From: JAXMBN01 sp046349875
GTDB taxonomy: Bacteria; Planctomycetota; Planctomycetia; Pirellulales; Pirellulaceae
Length of the DNA stretch: 64,000 nt
Direction of reading: 5' to 3'
Assembly (NCBI GenBank): GCA_046349875.1
Contig: JAXMBN010000003.1
Location: 1-64,000 of the forward strand
The notes beneath the pieces were generated by a model. The model made no database searches, had not been told where the DNA came from, and was given only the letters and a program-made list of their open reading frames with translations. Below are positions 1-10,374 of the stretch, piece by piece (within the stretch, counting starts at the first letter, position 1; every line of letters begins with the position of its first letter). The translations under genes were made by a program, and so were the position numbers.

Positions 1-2888
1 GGGAGGTTCGTCTTCGACGACCAAGATGATTTCCCCTTGCCCTCGCTCGATCGGTTCATCGGAAGGAGCGTGATCCACTTTGAGATCGACAAAGGGCAAG
101 TAAATCTGGAACGAACTCCCTTTGCGCAGTTCGCTCTGGACGTGGATATGTCCTTCGCTTTGCGTCACGATGCCATAGACGGTGGATAGCCCCAGTCCGG
201 TTCCTTTCCCCTCCGCCTTTGTGGTGAAAAAGGGTTCAAAGATATTCTTTAAGGTGTCGGCATCCATTCCAGCGCCGTTGTCCGCGTCGTTAGAACAACA
301 AATCGACCATTGGGAATTTCGGATGGCTTCAAATCATCTGACGAATTTTGGACATGATGGATGCGGATGCTAAGCCGTCCTCCGTGGGGCATCGCATCTC
401 TCGCATTGACCGCAAGATTCATGATGACCTGTTCCATCTGAGAAGGGTCGGCCTTCACCATCGCAGGCATCGGCGACAATTGAGTTACCAGGTCGATGTC
501 TTCACCAATCAATCTCCTCAACATATGCTCGATCTGAATCACCAAAAGATTAAGATCGATCACTTTGGGATGGAGAGCCTGTTTTCGGCTGAAGGCTAGA
601 AGTTGATGAGTCAACGCGGCAGCGCGATTGGCCGAGAGTTTGATCTGTGTGAGTCCTTCAGCGATGGGGTCATTTTCTTGCAACGACTGCATGAGGAGTT
701 CGCAGTAACAAAGCTGAACCGTCAATATGTTATTGAAGTCGTGGGCGACTCCACCGGCGAGCCTTCCCACCGATTCCATTTTCTGCGATTGAAAGAGTTG
801 TTCTTGGAGGCGTTGTCGTGACTCTTCCGCGCGGCGATGCTCGGTAAGATCCATAAACGTCGCCAGGATCCCATCTTCGGTGACCAGTCCAGAAATTTCG
901 ACCGTTTTGACTTCGCCATTTTTGCAGGTCACTTTGTATTCGCGAGCATCGATGACGCCACCTTGCTGCAAAGACGCTTCAATATCGCGACTCCAGCTAG
1001 CCATCACCTGGGCACGGTAGTCTGCGTTGGGATAAGCGACTTCCCACCATTCATCGATCGAGTGAATATCTTCGTTATTCCACCCAAAGGATTTGTGAAA
1101 GAACTGATTGACAAAGTGAACCGAACCATCGTTCCCGACCATGGCCATGGAAACAGGAGCAAAGCTAAGGAGATACCGCACCTTTTCCTCGTTCTTTTGC
1201 ATGGTGGTGAGGGCGAGTTTTCGGTCGGTTACATCAAGGGCCACAAGGATGAATTGGCTACAGTCCTTGAAGTCAAAGGGCTCGATCGAAATCAGCAAAG
1301 TCCGATCGAATCCATCGCGCGTGCGTATATCGACTTCCATGTTGCGGATGGCATGTTCCGTTTGCAGGCGTGAGCGAAGTTGCTGACGTACCGCATCATC
1401 CATGGCAAACTCGAAGTGCGTAAACGGGTGTCCAATCAACTCGCTGCGAGAATAGCCCAACATTTTGCAGAACGAGTCATTGGCATCGACGACACGACCT
1501 TCAGGCCAAGTGAAAATGGCTTGCGATGCTGGGCTGGAATGAAACGAACGTGAAAATCGTTGTTCACTCGCTTGCAGATCCATCGCATTTTGTTTGAGGA
1601 CGGTAATATCGCGAGCCACAACGACAGCACCGATAATCTGATTGGTTAGACTGAAGATCGGCGAAAACGCAAATTGGCCCGTCCATCGCGAGCCGGTATC
1701 CTTTCGCCGCACTTCCAACTCTAAATTATCGCCCGACTCACCACGCAAGGCGCGATAAAGAGGATGACGCTGCCGTGGTACAAGTTCTCCCATCGGAGAA
1801 TAGTACTCGACAACATCCTCCAAGTGCGTCATGGCTTGGAGGCAATCCGTTTTGTTGTTGAATTGATAGAAGGTTACCAATGCATCGTTTAATTCGATGG
1901 GGGTGCCGAAAGCATCGGATATGAAGATGGCATCGGTCATGCTCTCCATAGCCGCATGGAGCCGTGTGGCAAGAATCAATCGATCGTGTTCATTTTTCTT
2001 CTGTTGTGTTACATCTTGAAAAGACCCGATCACGCGGACGACTCGGTCACCTTCTCGAATGGGTTGTCCCATGGTTCGAATCCATTTTCGAACTCCCTTG
2101 GCCGAAATGATTTCCAATTCCAAATCCCATGGAAGCCCGTGCTCGGTTGCCTGCTTTAGGGCATGTTCAATCCGCTCTCGGGACTCGCCTACGTAGAAGT
2201 TTAGACCTTGCTCACGATCGATGGGAAACGCAGGGTCCCTATCATGGATTCGAGCGACTTCGTCGGTCCAAAAGCCTTTTCCGGTCGCTACGTCAAAATA
2301 CCAACCGCCAAGCTTGGCCAGTCGGCCGGCTTCTTCCACAATGAATTGGTGGAATCGAAAGTTTTCTGACGTTTGTGTTTGCGTAGGATGCGTTGGTTCT
2401 CGAAGATGAATGATCCAATTGAGAGACTGATCCAACGCATTGGCATCGGAACGGAATTCAAGATCGATCGGCGGAAGACCATTGCGCTGAATGCACTTTG
2501 AACTGCTTGGAGGGATGTCGTTCCGATTGGAATCAACTAGAGGCAACACAGAACGCAATCCGGCCTCGCAGCCAATCCAAGATGCAGGAAGGGGAAGATC
2601 CGCGATGAAATGACCCATCCACTTTGCCAAATCGCATTCAAGAAGTTCGGATGCTCGCGCATTGGCGTCGAGCAAATGGCGCTCACGGTCCAATACCAGA
2701 ATTCCCTCGCGAGCGTATCGTACCCACAAGCGATCGCCGGTCTCTGTTTGGGGTAAGATATCCTTAGGGTTTCGTTGGTCCATGGCATTCCGAATCGAGA
2801 GAGGAACGATGCATGCAGTTGTAGCAAGAATTGGGGATCGAACGCTACAGGATTCTGACGCAACGTTTCCAGATTCGGCGCCGCTCAC
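1..2888 (-). CDS. Multi-PAS hybrid sensor histidine kinase, frameshifted, partial at window edge
   Basis: Sensor kinase that would autophosphorylate on His and pass phosphate to an attached receiver. About five PAS/PAC units precede the kinase core (roughly residues 50-160, 190-300, 310-430, 445-560 and 575-690, counted from the GTG at 2888). The H-box reads GGVAHDFNN with the phospho-acceptor His near residue 716, and the N-box NLAVNARDAM lies near residue 825. The open frame runs out at 249, just after VVLT. The remaining ATPase boxes (DNGAGM, then FEPFFTTK and GTGLGL) and the start of a receiver domain (ILVVEDE) lie in another frame between about 285 and 1. One missing base near 282-291 explains this. 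There is no transmembrane segment, so it is probably cytoplasmic. The ATG at 2783 is an alternative start that keeps every PAS domain. The ligand is unknown. It is divergent from the gene at 3012. Confidence 0.85.
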
Positions 2889-3011
2889 TCACAATGGGGA
2901 ATGTATTCTGAGGGGGTCGTTCAGACCTTTGTTTCATTTCTATAAGTTCTTATCCAGCATTTTCTTTTGTTTTCATTTCTTGTCGGTCAATCTTCGAAAG
3001 CTGAGCTCGAT

Positions 3012-4232
3012 ATGTTCCCTCGAATCGCGATGGTTGGAATGTTCCTTTGCGTTGGGCTCGATACCTTGCAGGCCTCCCGATCGTTTGCGCAGGGTAGTCC
3101 CTTGTCGGCGCAAAAAAGTGAAGAGAATTGGATTGGATATACCCAATTGAAAACAAATCAGTCGGGAGGCAGATTTGAGAACATACGTACGATGCGAGCA
3201 TATGTTGGCAGAGTGGACGGTTCGCAAGCGAGTGAAGTGGTACCAAGCGTGATTCAATCGGAATTTGAGTGGACCCAGTTTGCTGGTTGGTCACCTCATG
3301 GCGCCGAAGCAGTGGTTTTGCATGGATGGGAAGATCCAGTAAACGCCAAATGGGAAGAAGAGCACCGACAGTTTCGCTTTGATCCGGAAGCATGGCGATT
3401 GGACATCTTGCTGGTTGATAGGGATGCAAAGCGTATCACCAATATTTCTGAAGTGGAGCGTGTGAGTCACTACAACAGTGGGCTCTTCTTTTGGCCAAAC
3501 GATGAAACGCGGTTAGGATTCACTGCGCTGATCGATGGCGAGTCGCATCCGTTCACGATGCGTCGTGATGGGACGAAGAAGAGTGATTTGACCAAAGGCA
3601 AAAGTGGATTCAGTTACGGTTACAGCAGCTCGCCCGATGGACGTCGAATTGCGTTTCATCAGAACTATCAAATCGTGATTGCCAATCAAGATGGTTCCGA
3701 GCCGCGGCCCGTATCGACGGGAGATCCTTTTCAGTTTGCTCCTCAATGGTCACCCGATAGTCAGTCCTTATTATTTCTTTCAGGTGAACATTACCATTGT
3801 CATCCGTATCTTTGGACGAGTGATGGGCAGAGGCCTCGAAAATTGGCGGATCGCGGAGCCTACGCTGGAACGATTGATTTTCTCGATGTTCCCGACTTTC
3901 ATGGTGGCAGTAGCGATGTCCCCGTTTGGTCATCCTCGGGCAAATCCATTTACTTTACGACGCTCATGGAGGGGCGAGTCGAGATGTGCGAGTCGGATCT
4001 GGAAGGAAACATCAACGTGCTCAGCCGCAATCATCGAGGAACTCATTTCTATCATCCCACTCCATCGAAAAATGGTGCCTACCTTTTATGCGGTGCCAAA
4101 GTGGATGGTATTCGACAATTAGTGGTTTATGACCGGCAAAAAGGAACCTGGACAACCGTAACTCGCAATGGGATTGGGGAAGCGTCTATGTGGCCACATT
4201 GGCGGCCTGCGATTCCATCCCGTTTGCCCTAA
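3012..4232 (+). CDS. Secreted TolB-like beta-propeller (WD40-like/PD40) protein
   Basis: Predicted exported protein of about 406 residues. The ATG at 3012 is preferred over an upstream in-frame start at 2967 because it gives a clean signal peptide: MFPRIAMVG, a hydrophobic stretch, then a cut near SFAQG. The body holds repeated TolB/PD40-type blades with signatures such as SSSPDGRRIAF, APQWSPDSQSLLF and PVWSSSGKSIYF, each ending a strand pair of a propeller. Proteins of this type usually bind other proteins or glycans in the periplasm. No catalytic residues were recognised. It stands alone, divergent from the histidine kinase and followed by the DNA-repair operon after about 70 bases. The fold is well supported and the role is unknown. 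Confidence 0.75.
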   Translation: MFPRIAMVGMFLCVGLDTLQASRSFAQGSPLSAQKSEENWIGYTQLKTNQSGGRFENIRTMRAYVGRVDGSQASEVVPSVIQSEFEWTQFAGWSPHGAEAVVLHGWEDPVNAKWEEEHRQFRFDPEAWRLDILLVDRDAKRITNISEVERVSHYNSGLFFWPNDETRLGFTALIDGESHPFTMRRDGTKKSDLTKGKSGFSYGYSSSPDGRRIAFHQNYQIVIANQDGSEPRPVSTGDPFQFAPQWSPDSQSLLFLSGEHYHCHPYLWTSDGQRPRKLADRGAYAGTIDFLDVPDFHGGSSDVPVWSSSGKSIYFTTLMEGRVEMCESDLEGNINVLSRNHRGTHFYHPTPSKNGAYLLCGAKVDGIRQLVVYDRQKGTWTTVTRNGIGEASMWPHWRPAIPSRLP

Positions 4233-4301
4233 GGCTATTTCTTGATCCAACACCCTGGGGTTGGCAGGACTCTATGATATGAACTGGTTCCACAATAGCG
4301 A

Positions 4302-5354
4302 TTGAGAATTGGAAGAATGATCGTAGAGCGTCCTGAAGGTTTGTATTGTCCGGCTGGCGATTTTTATGTCGATCCATGGAGCCCCGTCCGCAAAGCCATT
4401 ATCACCCATGCTCATAGCGACCACGCTCGGACTGGAATGGAATCCTACTTGGCGGTCGTCGACGGAAATGCCATTCTGCGATCGCGGTTAGGCGATCAAG
4501 CTGCGATTCAGTGGGTGCGTTATGGCGAGTCGATTCGTGTTGGAGATGCACTCGTTTCCTTGCATCCCTCGGGCCACATGACTGGGGCTGCTCAAGTTCG
4601 TATCGAAGTGCAAGGTAGAGTGTCCGTCATCTCTGGCGACTATAAACGGCAGTCCGATCCAACGTGTCCTTCATTCGAGCCGATTCCATGTCACCTATTT
4701 GTGACCGAATCCACTTTTGGATTGCCTATCTATTCGTGGTTTGATACCCGTGAAGAAATCGAAGGCATTGCGACATGGTGGAGATCCAATCGCGAAGCGG
4801 GTAAGTCATCCATTCTGTTTGCCTATTCGATCGGCAAGACCCAACGGTTGATGGCGGAATTGCAATCCTACGAAATTCCCATGGTAGGTCATGGTGCAAT
4901 TTTGGAGTCGGTTGCAGCCTACCGTTCATGTGGCGTTCCATTGCCGGAGGTCAAGGCTGTTCACGAAAAGGGACCTGGAGAATCGTGGTCGGAATATCTT
5001 CTTTGGGCTCCACCCTCCGCGCAGAATTCTCCTTGGCTTAAACGCTTTGGCAACGTTTCTACCGCCACCGCGTCGGGATGGATGCGCGTCCGTGGTGTTC
5101 GCAAGCGAAGAGGGTGCGATCGAGGATTTGTGATTTCGGATCATGTCGACTGGCAAGGCTTGATGGAAACTATACGCGAGGTTCGCTGCGAAGAAGTTTG
5201 GGTGACTCACGGATATACGGAGACGGTCGTTCGTTACCTCAAGGAGCTTGGATTGTCCGCCAAGGAAGTCCGAACGCAATTTCAAGGAGAAACGGCTGGG
5301 GACGCGAACGAGTTGGCAGGCAGCGAGCAGGAAGATGGCGGCTTAGAGTCATGA
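4302..5354 (+). CDS. Ligase-associated DNA exonuclease (metallo-beta-lactamase/beta-CASP type)
   Basis: First gene of a four-gene repair operon. The protein carries the metallo-beta-lactamase signature HAHSDH (residues 36-41), which binds two metal ions, then GHMTGAAQ and SGDYKRQ, typical of the beta-CASP/CPSF-like nucleases that accompany a bacterial ATP-dependent ligase. Characterised relatives are Mn-dependent DNA nucleases. Start: TTG at 4302 opens the frame, but ATG at 4317 (MIVERPEG) begins right at the conserved N-terminus and may be the true start. The stop overlaps the ligase start as ATGA at 5351-5354, so translation is coupled. Length near 345-350 residues fits the family. Substrate in the cell is inferred to be damaged or broken DNA. 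Confidence 0.9.
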   Translation: MRIGRMIVERPEGLYCPAGDFYVDPWSPVRKAIITHAHSDHARTGMESYLAVVDGNAILRSRLGDQAAIQWVRYGESIRVGDALVSLHPSGHMTGAAQVRIEVQGRVSVISGDYKRQSDPTCPSFEPIPCHLFVTESTFGLPIYSWFDTREEIEGIATWWRSNREAGKSSILFAYSIGKTQRLMAELQSYEIPMVGHGAILESVAAYRSCGVPLPEVKAVHEKGPGESWSEYLLWAPPSAQNSPWLKRFGNVSTATASGWMRVRGVRKRRGCDRGFVISDHVDWQGLMETIREVRCEEVWVTHGYTETVVRYLKELGLSAKEVRTQFQGETAGDANELAGSEQEDGGLES

Positions 5355-7021
5355 AGCGATTCGCTACCCTCTTTCATCAGCTCGATCAAACCTCCAAGAC
5401 GCAAGCGAAGTTGGATGCAATCGAGGCCTATTTCCGCCAGGCGAGCGAAGCGGATGCGGCGTGGGCATTGCACTTCCTTTGCGGCAACAAATTGAAGCGG
5501 GTTGTGAAGACGACAGCCTTGAGATCATGGGCCGCTCAAGAAGCTCATTTGCCCGACTGGTTATTCGCAGAAAGTTACGAAGCCGCAGGGGATCTTGCTG
5601 AGACGATGGCGTTGATCCTTCCTCAACCCCACACTGAAGAGGATCAGGATGATTCCATTCGTGAGTTATCGTTATCGTCTTGCATCGAGCATTGGATTGC
5701 ACCGCTAGCCAAAGCTACCGAATCGGAACAGAAGCAATCGATCGTGAAGATCTGGCGATGTTTTGATGCCCACGAACGGCTTGTCTTCAACAAACTCTTG
5801 ACTGGAACATTCAGAGTGGGAGTGGCAAAAGGTTTGGTGATTCGCGCTTTAGCCAAAGCTCTCGAGTGTTCGCACGAATGGCTGACCCATCGGCTCATGG
5901 GGGATTGGCGGCCCACTGCCGAGGCCTTTCGAAGTCTGAAACAGATCGACGCCATTCAAGTTGATTCGAGAAAGCCCTATCCGTTTTTTCTGGCGAGCAC
6001 ATGGGACCCTAGTTGGATGCAGGATTCGCAGCCACAGGATTGGGCCATTGAGTGGAAGTGGGATGGTATTCGAGCTCAGTGGATCCATCGTGGTGGTGAG
6101 TCGTATCTTTGGTCGCGAGGCGATGAGCTTATGACCGATCGGTTTCCCGAACTCCAAGGTTATGAAGATCCCAAATGGAATGGATTCGTCATGGATGGCG
6201 AGCTCGTCGCTTATCGCCATGGTTGCGTGCTGCCGTTTTCGGACCTTCAAAAGCGCATCGGTCGAATCCGGTTGAACGCCAAGACGCTTCAAGAAACTCC
6301 GATTGCCTTTCTCGCATTCGATCTTCTCGAGTGGCAAGGAAACGATTTGCGTGGCGAACCCTGGGCCGTGCGACGCGAGCGATTAGAAACGATCGTAGCA
6401 GCGATGCAGAAAACAGCGGACGACCCTGAGGACTTCAGACTCTCCAACGATCCATTGCCCCTTCCTTTGGCCATCGTGCAAGTGTCGCAAATCCTTCCGA
6501 TTGAGAAATGGGAAGACTTGGCGATGTGGCGCGATCGGGCTCGCGAAATGCGAGCCGAAGGAGTCATGATCAAGCATCGTGCTTCCCCCTACCGTATCGG
6601 ACGAACGCGAGGCGATTGGTGGAAGTGGAAGATCGATCCCTGGAGCATCGATGCAGTTTTGTTGTATGCCGAACGAGGGCATGGTCGAAGAGCGGGATTG
6701 TATACTGATTACACGTTCGGACTTTGGAATGGTGCGGAGTGGATTCCGTTTGCGAAGGCATATTCTGGTTTGACGGACGAAGAGATTCGCGAAGTAGATG
6801 CATGGATTCGATCTCACTCCACCGAAAAATATGGAAACGCCATCAAGGTAGAGCCCCAGTTGGTTTTTGAAGTTGGCTTTGAAGGAATTCAACGCTCCAA
6901 TCGACACAAGTCGGGAATTGCCGTTCGCTTTCCAAGGATTCTCAAGTGGAGGCATGATAAGCAGGTATCCGATGCGGATACGATGGAAACGCTTCATCGT
7001 TTGTTGGAATCGCACAAGTGA
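5351..7021 (+). CDS. ATP-dependent DNA ligase, Lhr-Exo-MPE cluster type
   Basis: Seals DNA nicks using ATP. The 556-residue protein has an N-terminal ligase DNA-binding domain (about 1-200), then the adenylation domain with the nucleotidyl-lysine motif KWDGIR (K236), MDGELVAY, EGVMIKH and WWKWK, followed by an OB-fold domain. ATG at 5351 is chosen because it overlaps the exonuclease stop and gives the family N-terminus MKRFATLFHQLDQ; the longer open frame from 5078 has no ligase similarity. Its stop overlaps the helicase start (TGATG at 7019-7023). Bacteria normally rely on an NAD-dependent LigA for replication, so this enzyme is most likely a dedicated repair ligase working with its three neighbours. 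Confidence 0.93.
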   Translation: MKRFATLFHQLDQTSKTQAKLDAIEAYFRQASEADAAWALHFLCGNKLKRVVKTTALRSWAAQEAHLPDWLFAESYEAAGDLAETMALILPQPHTEEDQDDSIRELSLSSCIEHWIAPLAKATESEQKQSIVKIWRCFDAHERLVFNKLLTGTFRVGVAKGLVIRALAKALECSHEWLTHRLMGDWRPTAEAFRSLKQIDAIQVDSRKPYPFFLASTWDPSWMQDSQPQDWAIEWKWDGIRAQWIHRGGESYLWSRGDELMTDRFPELQGYEDPKWNGFVMDGELVAYRHGCVLPFSDLQKRIGRIRLNAKTLQETPIAFLAFDLLEWQGNDLRGEPWAVRRERLETIVAAMQKTADDPEDFRLSNDPLPLPLAIVQVSQILPIEKWEDLAMWRDRAREMRAEGVMIKHRASPYRIGRTRGDWWKWKIDPWSIDAVLLYAERGHGRRAGLYTDYTFGLWNGAEWIPFAKAYSGLTDEEIREVDAWIRSHSTEKYGNAIKVEPQLVFEVGFEGIQRSNRHKSGIAVRFPRILKWRHDKQVSDADTMETLHRLLESHK

Positions 7022-9546
7022 TGGAGACGTTTGCGATGAGTCGAAAGCGTGCTGTCGCTATCTTCAGTGCCTTTTGGGAAAAGCAAAACAAACGCCCCTT
7101 TCCCTTTCAGCGTCAAGCGTGGAAGGCCTTTGAAGAGGGCAAGCATGGATTGATCCATTCGTCGACCGGTACCGGAAAGACATGGGCCGCGTTCATGGGT
7201 GTTTTGCTCCAAGAATTGGCGTCGCAAAAAGAAACGACCGCTCCTGTCGCTACAGTCGATGGCACAATACGCGGATCCAGAAAGAAAAAACAAACGCGCG
7301 AATCGAGCTTGAAAGTTCTCTGGATGACTCCATTGCGAGCTCTCGCGGCGGACACCGTTCAATCGTTGGAGGAAGCCAGCCGTGGGTTAGGGTTGGAGTG
7401 GCGGATCGAAAAAAGAACTTCGGATACTTCAGCATCCGAGCGTCGCAAGCAAAGCCTTTCCTTTCCGGATGTATGGGTAATCACGCCCGAAAGCTGTAGC
7501 GTCTTACTGAGCTATGAAGAGCTTCAGGATCGATTTCGATCCCTTCGTCTTATCGTGGTGGATGAATGGCATGAGTTGCTTGATACGAAACGTGGAGTTC
7601 AAGCCGAATTGGTTCTCGCCCGCTTGCGTAAGCTCGCTCCTTCATCGCAACTATGGGCACTGTCGGCAACGCTTGCACAACCCGAGATGGCGTTGGATCG
7701 TTTGCTTGGAAACGCTCAGGGAACCAGAACAGTCATTCGCTCCAAGGTGAAAAAGAAGACACATTTTCAAGCATTGCTTTCCGAAGGTGCAGAAAAATTT
7801 CCGTGGTCAGGTCACGTTGGGACTTCGGATGTCCAGCGTGTTATTCGATTGTTGCGTCAAGCGCGGACGAGTTTGGTCTTCACCAATACTCGATCGCAAA
7901 CTGAAATCTGGTATCGCGCGATTTTGAAGGAGCTTCCTGAATTGGCAGGGAGAATGGCGGTCCATCATGGTTCGCTCGACCAAAAAGTGCGATGGTGGGT
8001 GGAGGACCAATTGCGAAATGGATCACTTCAATGCTGCGTTTGCACATCGAGCTTAGATCTCGGTATCGATTTTGCCTCGGTCGATCAAGTGATTCAAATT
8101 GGAAGCCCCAAAAGTGTGGCTCGCATGGTGCAACGGGCAGGAAGGAGTGGACATCAACCCAATGAGGTTAGCCGCCTGGCCTTCGTGCCAACGAATGCGA
8201 TGGAGGTTCTGGAATATGTTGCCTTGCGTGATGCGATCGACGAGGAGCGTATCGAAATGAGGCCTTCGATCCCCATGCCGCTCGACGTTCTTTCACAGCA
8301 TTGCGTCACAATGGCATTGGGTGGCGGATTTGAGGCCGACGACTTGTTGCAAGAGATACGATCGACCCATACCTTTCAAAATCTCACCGAGGAACAATGG
8401 AAATGGGTACTCGATTTCATTCATCGCGGTGGCGAAAGTCTTTCGGTTTATCCCGATTTTCACCGTGTTTGTCGCGAAGGCGATCGGTATTTTATGAACG
8501 ATCGTAGACTCGCCGCGCGCCATCGGATGTCCATCGGAACCATCGTGAGCGATGCGATGGTGAACGTCCAATATCGCAACGGAAGTCGTGTCGGAATGGT
8601 GGAAGAGTCGTTTGTGTCGAAACTGAAGGAAGGGGATGTTTTTTCTTTTGGTGGCAAGTCGCTCCAATTGGTTTCGTTTCGCGATCATGCCGCGACCGTT
8701 AAGCCAACCAAGTCGCCACCCAATGCGATACCGCGGTGGATGGGTGGGAGGTTGCCGCTATCGTCGGAGTTGGCAGAGGGGATGCGACTTCGTTTAGATG
8801 AAGCGAGTCGCGGTCAGATTCGTGGACGGGAAATGGAATGGTTGCGGCCCCTCCTCCATGTACAAGAAACGTGGAGTGCCATTCCCGGATTCGACGAGAT
8901 CTTGATGGAAACGCTTGTTAATCGGGATGGCCACCATCTATTTATGTATCCTTTCGAAGGGCGTTTGGTTCACGAGGGAATGGCAGCGGTGCTGGCATTG
9001 AGACTGTCACGAATCCGTTCGTCGACGTTTACACTGGCGATGAATGATTACGGACTCTGTTTGACGAGCCACGATGCATGGGACTGGGAACGAGCGCTGA
9101 CCTGTCCGCTTTTTACTTCGAAGCGACTTGAAGAAGACATTTTGGAAACGCTCAATGCTTCCGAGATGCGAAGGCGGCAATTTCGCGAGATCGCGAGGAT
9201 CGCCGGATTGGTTTTTCAAGGGTATCCTGGACAAGCCAAGCGAGCCAGGCAATTGCAAGCGTCTAGTAACCTTTTCTATGATGCCTTTGCTCAATACGAT
9301 CCAGATAATCTCCTTTTCAAACAATCGCGGGTTGAGGTTCTTGGATTGCAGTTGCAGTGGGAGCGACTCCATCGCGCCATGCAGAAAATGGAATCGAGTC
9401 GCTGGGTCTTTCGCAAACTCGTAAACCCAAGCCCATTCTGTTTTTCGCTTTTGGTGGATCGATTGCGAGATCGAGTCAGCAACGAATCTCTGCTGGATCG
9501 AGTCCGCAAAATGCAGGAAAAATTGGAGCATGCATGGCAGCCCTAA
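7021..9546 (+). CDS. lhr: Ligase-associated Lhr-type DEXH-box helicase
   Basis: Superfamily 2 helicase of about 841 residues, corresponding to the Lhr core without the long C-terminal extension of full-length Lhr. Visible motifs: Walker A STGTGKT, motif Ia MTPLRALA, motif II DEWH (about residues 182-185 counting from GTG 7018), motif III SATLAQP, motif V SSLDLGIDFASVD and motif VI QRAGRSGH. The region after residue 430 matches the winged-helix and Lhr-specific domain that loads on single-stranded DNA. Characterised relatives translocate 3'-to-5' and prefer RNA:DNA hybrids. Start is ATG at 7021 overlapping the ligase stop; GTG at 7018 and ATG at 7036 are alternatives. The end overlaps the phosphoesterase start by 13 bases. 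Confidence 0.92.
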   Translation: METFAMSRKRAVAIFSAFWEKQNKRPFPFQRQAWKAFEEGKHGLIHSSTGTGKTWAAFMGVLLQELASQKETTAPVATVDGTIRGSRKKKQTRESSLKVLWMTPLRALAADTVQSLEEASRGLGLEWRIEKRTSDTSASERRKQSLSFPDVWVITPESCSVLLSYEELQDRFRSLRLIVVDEWHELLDTKRGVQAELVLARLRKLAPSSQLWALSATLAQPEMALDRLLGNAQGTRTVIRSKVKKKTHFQALLSEGAEKFPWSGHVGTSDVQRVIRLLRQARTSLVFTNTRSQTEIWYRAILKELPELAGRMAVHHGSLDQKVRWWVEDQLRNGSLQCCVCTSSLDLGIDFASVDQVIQIGSPKSVARMVQRAGRSGHQPNEVSRLAFVPTNAMEVLEYVALRDAIDEERIEMRPSIPMPLDVLSQHCVTMALGGGFEADDLLQEIRSTHTFQNLTEEQWKWVLDFIHRGGESLSVYPDFHRVCREGDRYFMNDRRLAARHRMSIGTIVSDAMVNVQYRNGSRVGMVEESFVSKLKEGDVFSFGGKSLQLVSFRDHAATVKPTKSPPNAIPRWMGGRLPLSSELAEGMRLRLDEASRGQIRGREMEWLRPLLHVQETWSAIPGFDEILMETLVNRDGHHLFMYPFEGRLVHEGMAAVLALRLSRIRSSTFTLAMNDYGLCLTSHDAWDWERALTCPLFTSKRLEEDILETLNASEMRRRQFREIARIAGLVFQGYPGQAKRARQLQASSNLFYDAFAQYDPDNLLFKQSRVEVLGLQLQWERLHRAMQKMESSRWVFRKLVNPSPFCFSLLVDRLRDRVSNESLLDRVRKMQEKLEHAWQP

Positions 9547-10292
9547 ATGATGCGACAAGCAAGTTGGAACTTGCGCCCCATGGGATACCCGTTTGGTTGT
9601 TAGCGGAGCGGGCGTTGTATATTCCAGGTTTCAAGGCATTGGTTTTGGCCGACACGCACTTTGGAAAAGCAACATCGTTTCGAGCCGAAGGATTAGCCGT
9701 GCCAGGTGGAGCGACCAGGGATACGCTTCGTCGCATTCAGCAATTATTGGATTGCTATGCTCCCCAAGAGTTGATTGTGCTTGGTGATTTTATCCATGCT
9801 GCGAAGCAAGGGGAAAAGGACTATCTCGACGAGCTACACGAATGGCGGGAATCCAACAGAGATCTAACGATCCATCTCGTGGAAGGGAATCATGACCGCC
9901 ACAATCGTCGTGTATTGAAATCTTTGAACTTGGTTATTCATGCCGAGGGGTGGTCATGGAATGGATTCGTTTTGAACCATTATCCGCAGTCGGAAAAATC
10001 TTCGAATGCAAAATGGAATCCAGTATCCGAATCAGAAAATGGAGACCAGCATGGTGAGACGAAACACTCGACGATAGCTCTTTGCGGCCATCTTCATCCC
10101 GGGGTGCGACTTGCAACGGGTCCCAAAATGAGTCAAGTGTTTCCGTGCTTCGTTCTTGGCGAATGCGAATGGATCTTGCCTGCTTTTGGCGCATTCACCG
10201 GCATGAAACGCGTCGCACGAGAGGACGATAGCGAAGTGGTGGCCTGTGTTGATGGCTATGTAATGAGGATATCCACAGGTCGTTCAAGCTAG
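9534..10292 (+). CDS. pdeM: Ligase-associated metallophosphoesterase
   Basis: Binuclear metallophosphoesterase of 252 residues closing the repair operon. The calcineurin-like metal-binding motifs are all present: ADTHFGK (D40, H42), LGDFIHA, EGNHDRHN and CGHLHPG. Family members from the ligase-Lhr-exonuclease cluster show Mn-dependent phosphodiesterase activity, but their physiological target is unsettled. ATG at 9534 is selected because it lies inside the end of the helicase gene (13-base overlap) and gives a typical N-terminus; the upstream in-frame extension to 9357 only reads through helicase sequence. After the stop the next gene is convergent, so the operon ends here. Confidence 0.9.
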   Translation: MAALNDATSKLELAPHGIPVWLLAERALYIPGFKALVLADTHFGKATSFRAEGLAVPGGATRDTLRRIQQLLDCYAPQELIVLGDFIHAAKQGEKDYLDELHEWRESNRDLTIHLVEGNHDRHNRRVLKSLNLVIHAEGWSWNGFVLNHYPQSEKSSNAKWNPVSESENGDQHGETKHSTIALCGHLHPGVRLATGPKMSQVFPCFVLGECEWILPAFGAFTGMKRVAREDDSEVVACVDGYVMRISTGRSS

Positions 10293-10374
10293 AGGAAATT
10301 CTCTGTAAGCGTTTGAGCTTACACGCAATCAGCGGTAACGATAAGTGGATACGGATTGCAAATGCAATGAATTT

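Noticed and set aside
10305..10322. GTAAGC / GCTTAC hairpin after the repair operon
   Set aside because: Only six pairs and no T run, so not called a terminator.
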